From Oscillospiraceae bacterium (GTDB lineage: Bacteria; Bacillota; Clostridia; Oscillospirales; Ruminococcaceae): 44,749 nucleotides of DNA. The position numbers were made by a program, and so were the translations under genes. Where the stretch lies: the NCBI GenBank assembly GCA_009781425.1, contig WQYC01000020.1, positions 1-44,749 on the forward strand. The letters are read 5' to 3'. Under the pieces are notes generated by a model that saw only the letters and a list, made by a program, of their open reading frames with translations, did no database searches and had not been told where the DNA came from. Shown here piece by piece: positions 39,977 to 44,749 of this stretch (position 1 is the first letter of the stretch; each line of letters opens with the position of its first letter).

Positions 39977-40570
39977 TTATCTTTCCCATACAAGATATTT
40001 TTCTGCTTCACCTATATACAACCCTCCCATATCTCCTGTTAAAGCATGACCCTCGCAGTAGTATATCGTCACTATTTCATAAAGACCATCTGCTTTTATA
40101 AATTCATCATGCGTTTTAATATCTCCGGGAGCAGAATGAATTTGTGCTTGGAAAATAAGGTCGTTTCTAACACCGCCTTTTTCTTCTTCTCCGTGGAAGC
40201 AAAAATGGAGCTCGGCTGTCTTTGAATCAATATCAAATTTGTGATGAACAGACATCGATGTATAAATATAAGATTGCGAAATACGGATTCCGTCATCAGT
40301 TAACTCTGCGCTGTAGATTGTTACGTCCTCAAAAGGAACTCTGAACGAAAGAGTTTGACCGAAATAGTCATTAATGAGAACATCATACACCCGAAAACCG
40401 ACGAACGAAACCAAAACCGCAACTGCCGCCGCTATGGCGATAAACCGCTTTTTGAAAGGCAGGCGTTTCGGTTTTTCATATTTCGTTGAAACAAGAACGT
40501 TTTCGAGAATAGCTTCATTTGCTGTGATACTATTCAACTCACTGTTGATTTCGGATTTAATTATACTCAT
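39977..40570 (-). CDS. Probable anti-sigma factor, membrane-bound
   Basis: A 197-residue protein with a cytosolic N-terminus of about 42 residues, one membrane helix (FIAIAAAVAVLVSFVGFRVY, about 43-62) and an external domain (DVTIYSAELTDDGIRISQSY, HHKFDIDSKTAELHF). The arrangement and the four-base overlap (ATGA) with the ECF sigma gene make it the cognate anti-sigma, resembling the DUF4179-type anti-sigma proteins of Clostridia. No zinc HxxxCxxC motif is present. The signal sensed outside is unknown. Confidence 0.75.
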   Translation of the reverse strand: MSIIKSEINSELNSITANEAILENVLVSTKYEKPKRLPFKKRFIAIAAAVAVLVSFVGFRVYDVLINDYFGQTLSFRVPFEDVTIYSAELTDDGIRISQSYIYTSMSVHHKFDIDSKTAELHFCFHGEEEKGGVRNDLIFQAQIHSAPGDIKTHDEFIKADGLYEIVTIYYCEGHALTGDMGGLYIGEAEKYLVWER

Positions 40571-41061
40571 TGAAAATCAACTCCTTTTAAAGTTTTTTTA
40601 AGTAAGGCTTTCGCTTGTCTAAGCCTGTAATCTACCGTTGTTTGCGGTATTTTGAGGATTTTCGCGACTTCTGCCGTTTTAAACTCACTGTAATAATAAA
40701 GCAAAATCACCTCTCTGTATTTTATAGGGAGCTTGCTTATTTCCGCAGATACGGAAATGCGGGTCTCTCTCTGCCCGAACTCGTTTGACTCTGCGGGGAT
40801 TAATTCAGAGAGCTCAAAAGGCGGCTCGCGGTAGCTTTTAGAGCGCATGATATTTTTGCAAGTATTTATGGCTATTCGGGTCAGCCATGTTTTTTCGGAG
40901 GAAAGAGCTTTAAAGCTGTTTAAGCTTCTGTACGCGCTTAAAAAGGTCTCTTGAACAGCGTCTTCTGCAAGCTGAAGGTCTTTCAAGTAAAGAAAGCACA
41001 TTCGCAGAAGGCTGTCCGCGTGCTCGCGGAATAGCTCGGTTATTCTATCGTTTGGCGCCAT
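40567..41061 (-). CDS. ECF-type RNA polymerase sigma factor
   Basis: A 164-residue sigma factor. Region 2 reads DRITELFREHADSLLRMCFL, then KDLQLAEDAVQETFLSAYRS; region 4 reads LPIKYREVILLYYYSEFKTA, then EVAKILKIPQTTVDYRLRQA. It lacks regions 1 and 3 as usual for ECF proteins. The start at 41061 follows GGGGAGG; a longer frame to 41199 runs through a terminator and is rejected. The leader holds TGAAAC and GTCTAAT elements that may be its own promoter, but spacing is short (inference). Confidence 0.9.
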   Translation of the reverse strand: MAPNDRITELFREHADSLLRMCFLYLKDLQLAEDAVQETFLSAYRSLNSFKALSSEKTWLTRIAINTCKNIMRSKSYREPPFELSELIPAESNEFGQRETRISVSAEISKLPIKYREVILLYYYSEFKTAEVAKILKIPQTTVDYRLRQAKALLKKTLKGVDFQ

Positions 41062-41123
41062 ATTTGTTTCCTCCCCTCTGCATATTAGACACGGGACAGA
41101 TGTTGTTTCATACATTTTATTTG

Positions 41124-41160
41124 AAAAAAAGGACACATTTTCAATGAAACGTGTCCTTTT
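41124..41160 (-). terminator. Terminator after the YjbQ gene
   Basis: AAAGGACACGTTTC and GAAAATGTGTCCTTT arms on the minus strand followed by a T run. Confidence 0.8.
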
Positions 41161-41176
41161 ATTATAGCTTGTGATG

Positions 41177-41572
41177 TTACGCGCCAATAATCTTAACATA
41201 AAACGTCCTGTTCCTCGGCCCGTCGAACTCGGTGAAATACACGCTCTGCCACGTTCCGAGCAGTAATCTGCCTTCGGTGATTATAACGCTTGCACTGCTC
41301 CCGACTGAGCTTGCTTTCAAATGTGCGGAGCTGTTGCCCTCTGCGTGGCGAAATTCAGCTCTGTCGGGGTACGCCTTATCCAAGCCGAGCAGCATATCCC
41401 GCACTACATCGGGGTCGGCGTTCTCGTTTATAGTTATTCCCGCCGTTGTATGCGGGCAAAAAACCACGCACAATCCGTCCCGCACGCCGCTCTTTGTGAG
41501 CGATTGAACGAGACACTTGGTTATATTGGAGAAGCCCTGCTTTTCTGTGCTTAGTTTGTACTCATAAAGCAT
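41177..41572 (-). CDS. YjbQ/UPF0047 family protein (secondary thiamine-phosphate synthase type)
   Basis: A 131-residue single-domain protein: FCPHTTAGITINENADPDVV, HAEGNSSAHLKASSVGSS, then LGTWQSVYFTEFDGPRNR. These are the hallmarks of UPF0047, with conserved histidines in PHTTAG and AHLK thought to bind metal. E. coli YjbQ has weak thiamine-phosphate synthase activity, but the physiological role is not settled. The full 131 residues match the family. A long palindrome (41591-41651) stands just before the gene. Confidence 0.9.
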   Translation of the reverse strand: MLYEYKLSTEKQGFSNITKCLVQSLTKSGVRDGLCVVFCPHTTAGITINENADPDVVRDMLLGLDKAYPDRAEFRHAEGNSSAHLKASSVGSSASVIITEGRLLLGTWQSVYFTEFDGPRNRTFYVKIIGA

Positions 41573-41590
41573 AAAATTACCTCGTTATAC

Positions 41591-41651
41591 GTAGGGCGCG
41601 ACGCCCTCGGCGCGCCAAAATTAACTGCGCGCCGAGGGCGTCGCGCCCTAC
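41591..41651. repeat. Long perfect inverted repeat, REP-like
   Basis: Arms of 25 bp (GTAGGGCGCGACGCCCTCGG plus CGCGC and its complement) flank an 11-base loop. The ends GTAGGG and CCCTAC and the CGCCCTCGGCGC core link it to 2380-2405. It lies between the rpsR and yjbQ genes and could stop transcription, but there is no T run. Confidence 0.8.
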
Positions 41652-41661
41652 ATGATAATTA

Positions 41662-41919
41662 TTAATCTGAAACGTAAGGTAAAATCGCGATTTGTCTTGC
41701 TCTTTTAATCGCTGTGGTGAGCTCTCTTTGATGATAAGCGCAGCAGCCTGTAACGCGTCTCGGTAAAATTTTCGAGCGTTCGGTCATGCACTTTTTGAGC
41801 TTAGCGACGTCCTTATAATCGATGAACTCGGCTCTGTCTACGCAGAACTGGCAGACTTTTTTGCGTGCGCGCTTCATCGGACGACCGCCCTTGTCGTTAA
41901 ATTCCTTCCTGTCGGACAT
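41662..41919 (-). CDS. rpsR: 30S ribosomal protein S18
   Basis: An 85-residue ribosomal protein of usual length. [20 protein letters not shown] and [20 protein letters not shown] identify S18; the cysteines are of the zinc-type form. It binds next to S6 on the 30S platform. AGGAGG lies ahead of the ATG. It is the third gene of the rpsF-ssb-rpsR operon. Confidence 0.97.
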   Translation of the reverse strand: MSDRKEFNDKGGRPMKRARKKVCQFCVDRAEFIDYKDVAKLKKCMTERSKILPRRVTGCCAYHQRELTTAIKRARQIAILPYVSD

Positions 41920-41991
41920 TTATATTTCCTCCTAATTGTTAAAGTGAAAAAGTAGATTCAACGGGGGTAAACCCCCGTGTCCCCCCTTAGG

Positions 41992-42513
41992 TTAAAACGG
42001 ATAATCGTCGTCAGACGATGCGTTGTCAACGAAGTCCTGTGCATCGCCCTGCGATAAAACCGGCGCGGGCACGGGAGCCTGCTGTGGCTGACTGTATCCG
42101 CTTTGATAGCCGCCGCCCTGCTGTCCGGGTGAGGGGCTGTTTTGATAGCTTTGATAATTGTTCTGATAACCGCCGCCGCCCTGCTGCTGAGCCTTGGGCT
42201 CACCCGTGAAGCTTGCGTGGTCAACAATGATTTCGACTATATCGCGCTGTACGTTGTTTTTATCAATGTACTGCCGCGTTTGCAGTTCACCGTCGAGCAG
42301 AATCATTCTGCCCTTGAAAAAATATCTGCTGATGAATTCTGCGTTGTTGCGCCAGGCGACGATGTTGAAAAAGTCAGACTTTCTGTCTTCGCCCTTTACC
42401 TGATAGTTGCGCTCCACCGCAAGCCTGAACGACAGCACCGGGACACCGTTCGGCGTTGATTTAAGCTCAAGGTCATGGCAAATTCTGCCCATTAGAATAA
42501 CTCGATTGTACAT
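41992..42513 (-). CDS. ssb: Single-stranded DNA-binding protein
   Basis: A 173-residue SSB. The OB fold (1-105) opens MYNRVILMGRICHDLELKST, then FRLAVERNY and KSDFFNIVAWRNNAEFISRY. A Gln/Gly-rich flexible linker (QQGGGGYQNNYQSYQNSP) leads to the acidic tip DDDYPF that recruits repair and replication proteins. It is flanked by rpsF and rpsR, the normal order, and is co-transcribed with them. Confidence 0.97.
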   Translation of the reverse strand: MYNRVILMGRICHDLELKSTPNGVPVLSFRLAVERNYQVKGEDRKSDFFNIVAWRNNAEFISRYFFKGRMILLDGELQTRQYIDKNNVQRDIVEIIVDHASFTGEPKAQQQGGGGYQNNYQSYQNSPSPGQQGGGYQSGYSQPQQAPVPAPVLSQGDAQDFVDNASSDDDYPF

Positions 42514-42534
42514 TATTAGCCTGTTTCCTTTCCG

Positions 42535-42891
42535 TTAATCGTCCGATTGCGCCGGTGCAGGTGCGGGTGCTTCGTCTTGCTTAACGCTTTTACTGTCTTC
42601 GCCTTGCCGCAAAACAACGAGCGAGCGTAAAACGCTTTCTGTAATGTTGATTACGCGCTCAAACTCAACGGGTACATCGGGCGTAGCGTCGAAATGATAC
42701 AGTACGTAGTAGCCGTCGTTCTCGTAATTGATAGGATATGCGAGTCTGCGCTTACCCCATTCATCAACGTTAACAAGCTCGGCTTTTTCCTTTAACAAAT
42801 CGGAAAACTTAGTAACGAGCGCGGGCACAGCTTCTTCGTCCTTAACAGAAAAAACTACTACCGCTTCGTACTTCTCTTTGATTTTAGCCAT
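42535..42891 (-). CDS. rpsF: 30S ribosomal protein S6
   Basis: A 118-residue S6: YEAVVVFSVKDEEAVPALVT, NVDEWGKRRLAYPINYENDG and YYVLYHFDATPDVPVEFERV are the family segments; a short EAPAPAPAQSDD tail ends it. GGAGG precedes the ATG. The leader (42892-42960) contains a CATGAAT/ATTCATG hairpin and may carry the S6:S18 autoregulatory element, which I cannot confirm by eye. Confidence 0.96.
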   Translation of the reverse strand: MAKIKEKYEAVVVFSVKDEEAVPALVTKFSDLLKEKAELVNVDEWGKRRLAYPINYENDGYYVLYHFDATPDVPVEFERVINITESVLRSLVVLRQGEDSKSVKQDEAPAPAPAQSDD

Positions 42892-42969
42892 TACTTTAAC
42901 CTCCTTTTGGACTTTGTCCCATGAATTTTATTCATGAGCAAGGATAGCGGAATAATTTTCCGCTCTAAT

Positions 42970-42998
42970 ATAATAGCACAAAAATACTTGCTTGTCAA
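42970..42998 (-). promoter_or_regulatory. Promoter of rpsF-ssb-rpsR
   Basis: Minus strand TTGACA, 17 bp, TATTAT. Confidence 0.8.
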
Positions 42999-43036
42999 GC
43001 ATTTCGCAAAATATGAATAAAAAACCCGAAAAATTC

Positions 43037-43065
43037 TTGACAATTCCCGCAAAAAGTGATATAAT
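43037..43065 (+). promoter_or_regulatory. Promoter of the GGDEF gene
   Basis: TTGACA, 17 bp, TGATATAAT, 58 bases before the ATG, divergent from the rpsF promoter. Confidence 0.8.
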
Positions 43066-43123
43066 GAGCCTTGTATGAATAGGTAGTTTAGCGTAGTTTT
43101 TATTAGAATATAAGGAGCTTTTC

Positions 43124-44164
43124 ATGAAACATACAGCAGATAAAATGCTTGCATATATGCGGGGTGTTGTTGACGGTACTGTCGATACTGTCGATACTGC
43201 CGATACTGCGCTTGATATAAATGAAATACCCGAGGACTTCCGGGAATTAGCGGCTGAGCTGAAGACCTTCGGCGGCTGTGTAGTTGAAACAAGACAAAAG
43301 CACAAGGACGCTCTCGAGCAAATGCAGGCGCATAACGCGTCTATTGAGCAATTTAACCTGCTTATTTCGGAGCTGATACATTATATTCCGCAGCAGATTA
43401 TCGTTGTGGAAAAAGAACATCTCGGGATTCTCTTAATGAACGAAGCGGCGATTATGGAAATGCACATAAACCATGAATACATCGAGACGATTACAAGCCT
43501 CATGGAAGAACATCTCGTTGAAGCGGGCGGAACCGAGGTCGAAATTGTTTATAATTATGAAGGCGTCAGACGTTATTTGCGGGTGAGAGCATATGAAGTG
43601 CAATGGGACGGTCAGACTGCTGTTATTTACGCTATATCTGATATAAGCGATTCCAAAAACGAGATTGAAGAATTAGAAATTCACGCTTACCGCGACAGCC
43701 TCACGAATCTTTACAACAGGGCATTCGGCATGAAAACGCTCGAGGAATGGATTGAAAATAAAAAGCGCTTTGTTTTGGTTTTTGCAGACTTGGACAGGCT
43801 TAAATACATAAACGACGAGTTCGGGCATAACGAGGGTGATATGTATATCATTAACGCCGCGAAGCACCTTTTGTCCTTCCCCGAGGACGCGGTAGTCTGC
43901 CGTCTCGGCGGCGATGAATATATGGTGCTTGTCCCCGATACAGGAAACGCAGAGGTCGAAGCAAAAACTGTTGCAATATACGATAATCTCAGTAACGACG
44001 AGTATTTAAGCGGCAAGGAATATTCGTACAGTATAAGCTTCGGATTTGTTACGGTTGACACAGATAACACGCTTCCGTCAAGCGTAATCCTGAATCTTGC
44101 CGACGAGCGTATGTACGAAAGCAAAAAGGCAAGGAAAAAAGCGCGGTTGCAAGAAAATTTATAA
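43124..44164 (+). CDS. PAS-GGDEF protein, probable diguanylate cyclase
   Basis: A 346-residue cytosolic protein. Residues about 85-180 form a PAS-like domain (YIPQQIIVVEKEHLGILLMN onward). The GGDEF domain begins at YRDSLTNLYNRAF, with FADLDRLKYINDEFGHNEGD and the active loop CRLGGDEYMVL. The signature is GGDEY rather than GGDEF; the catalytic acidic residues are kept, so it may be active in making c-di-GMP. The inhibitory RxxD site is not seen. Near the N-terminus 9-bp repeats encode VDTVDTADTA. AAGGAG precedes the ATG. Confidence 0.88.
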   Translation: MKHTADKMLAYMRGVVDGTVDTVDTADTALDINEIPEDFRELAAELKTFGGCVVETRQKHKDALEQMQAHNASIEQFNLLISELIHYIPQQIIVVEKEHLGILLMNEAAIMEMHINHEYIETITSLMEEHLVEAGGTEVEIVYNYEGVRRYLRVRAYEVQWDGQTAVIYAISDISDSKNEIEELEIHAYRDSLTNLYNRAFGMKTLEEWIENKKRFVLVFADLDRLKYINDEFGHNEGDMYIINAAKHLLSFPEDAVVCRLGGDEYMVLVPDTGNAEVEAKTVAIYDNLSNDEYLSGKEYSYSISFGFVTVDTDNTLPSSVILNLADERMYESKKARKKARLQENL

Positions 44165-44190
44165 TTTGAAATAAAAATTTAAAATAAAAC

Positions 44191-44219
44191 TTGACAAGTT
44201 AAAAAAAAGATGATATAAT
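44191..44219 (+). promoter_or_regulatory. Promoter of tRNA-Thr
   Basis: TTGACA, 17 bp, TGATATAAT, 28 bases before the tRNA. Confidence 0.8.
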
Positions 44220-44246
44220 AATTTACGTTGCGTGCGATTTGCACAC

Positions 44247-44319
44247 GCTGGTGTAGCTCAGTTGGTAGAGCAGCTGATTTGTAATCAGCAGGTCAGGGGT
44301 TCGAGTCCGTTCACCAGCT
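44247..44319 (+). tRNA. tRNA-Thr (anticodon TGT)
   Basis: A 73-base cloverleaf without encoded CCA: acceptor GCTGGTG / CACCAGC, D arm TAGCTCAGTTGGTAGAGCA, anticodon stem GCTGA / TCAGC around TTTGTAA (TGT), T loop GGTTCGAGTCC. Confidence 0.95.
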
Positions 44320-44344
44320 TCGCGTCTTTCACAAAAACTGCAAA

Positions 44345-44368
44345 AAACTTCCTTAGGGAAGTTTTTTT
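44345..44368 (+). terminator. Terminator after tRNA-Thr
   Basis: AAACTTCC pairs with GGAAGTTT over TTAG, ending in seven T. Confidence 0.85.
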
Positions 44369-44455
44369 ATTTTGAAAGAGTTTGCTGATACTTTATTATA
44401 TATGCAATAATATTACGTCAAGCACACCCGTCCGTGTGTTCTAAATTAAACCTTT

Positions 44456-44478
44456 AAAGCCCGAGTTCATCGGGCTTT
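44456..44478 (+). terminator. Second hairpin terminator
   Basis: AAAGCCCGA pairs with TCGGGCTTT over a 5-base loop and is followed by TT; it insulates the rRNA promoter from upstream reading. Confidence 0.75.
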
Positions 44479-44533
44479 TTGCAGTTTTTAAAAGAATAAA
44501 ATCGTATTTTTCAAAACTTTTTAAAAAAACCGC

Positions 44534-44562
44534 TTGACATGACGAATGATGTGTGTTATGAT
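44534..44562 (+). promoter_or_regulatory. Probable rRNA operon promoter
   Basis: TTGACA, 17 bp, TATGAT followed by a long leader without a reading frame. Confidence 0.75.
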
Positions 44563-44749
44563 AATGAAGCCGCTCAAAAAACAGAGTAGCAATCAGCAGA
44601 TAAATTGCAAAGCAATTTTCTGCGAAGCACCTTGAAAATTGAACAATAACGAACTATACGTTAAATTCAGAGATGAATTTAACAAACCTGAAAATTCCAG
44701 TATAGTCGGGGCACCACCCGACTGTGCTAAAAGTAGTTTTAATACTATA
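44563..44749 (+). ncRNA. 5' leader of a probable rRNA operon
   Basis: A leader with a GCAGATAAATTGC / GCAATTTTCTGC hairpin, then GCACCTTGAAAATTGAA, resembling the boxA-like CTTTGAAAA element of Firmicute rRNA leaders and spacers. The 16S gene itself would begin beyond the right edge; none of its sequence is visible, so this is inference from layout. Confidence 0.6.

Noticed and set aside
41030-41100. Firm call of an autoregulatory ECF promoter before the sigma gene
   Set aside because: TGAAAC and GTCTAAT are present, but their spacing (14 bases) is shorter than usual, so it was left as a remark.

Overview
The window looks like a chromosome segment of an uncultured Clostridia-type Firmicute (Bacillota), perhaps a gut or rumen anaerobe. 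Supporting signs are the hrcA-grpE-dnaK-dnaJ operon under CIRCE control, the rpsF-ssb-rpsR operon, textbook sigma-A promoters (TTGACA, 17 bp, TATAAT), AGGAGG-type ribosome sites, a type I dockerin, many lipoproteins, and a window end that runs into what looks like an rRNA operon leader. The species cannot be named from the sequence.

Layout. 1-3.25 kb is core metabolism on the minus strand: PHP phosphatase, PsiE-like membrane protein, Lrp regulator, class I aminotransferase and the 5' end of ispE. 3.4-6.2 kb is cassette A: a protein with a short MuF-like zinc tail fused to a VanY/M15 peptidase, two lipoproteins, a Dabb-domain gene and a dockerin relic. 6.4-13.8 kb is a graveyard of mobile DNA: a broken tyrosine integrase, a large serine recombinase with a truncated partner, an Xre-ATPase pair, an Xis-like gene, and a RepA-type ATPase behind an unusual leader. 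13.81-29.15 kb is a 15.3-kb genomic island bounded by 42-bp direct repeats of the 3' half of tRNA-Pro(GGG), with its integrase next to the intact tRNA. It carries a Bro-N protein, an AlbA/Schlafen-type ATPase, a hypoxanthine-DNA glycosylase, cassette B (MuF-like tail fused to a tail-lysozyme domain, lipoprotein, deleted Dabb), a giant cysteine-rich dockerin protein, a two-component pair, and Xis/Xre/Int control genes. 29.2-30.8 kb holds small membrane, antitoxin and Xre genes. 30.8-36.7 kb is the heat-shock operon, interrupted by an AT-rich HEPN gene. 36.7-44.7 kb holds a type I toxin-antitoxin locus, surface proteins, an SCP2 protein, an ECF sigma/anti-sigma pair, YjbQ, S18/SSB/S6, a GGDEF protein, tRNA-Thr and the rRNA promoter.

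The strongest unexplained signal is the pair of cassettes A and B. Three conserved blocks (promoter plus MuF-like N-terminus; lipoprotein signal peptide; Dabb gene, promoter and terminator) surround two variable cores (a cell-wall hydrolase domain and the mature lipoprotein). This is what is expected of a polymorphic effector-immunity system acting on peptidoglycan, with effectors carrying a phage-like MuF tail and no signal peptide. That reading is inference; the block structure is directly visible.

Other notable points are the HEPN gene inside the chaperone operon, REP-like palindromes of which one is translated inside grpE, overlapping CIRCE operators, a histidine kinase lacking its ATPase domain, and an rRNA-leader-like motif in front of the RepA-type gene.
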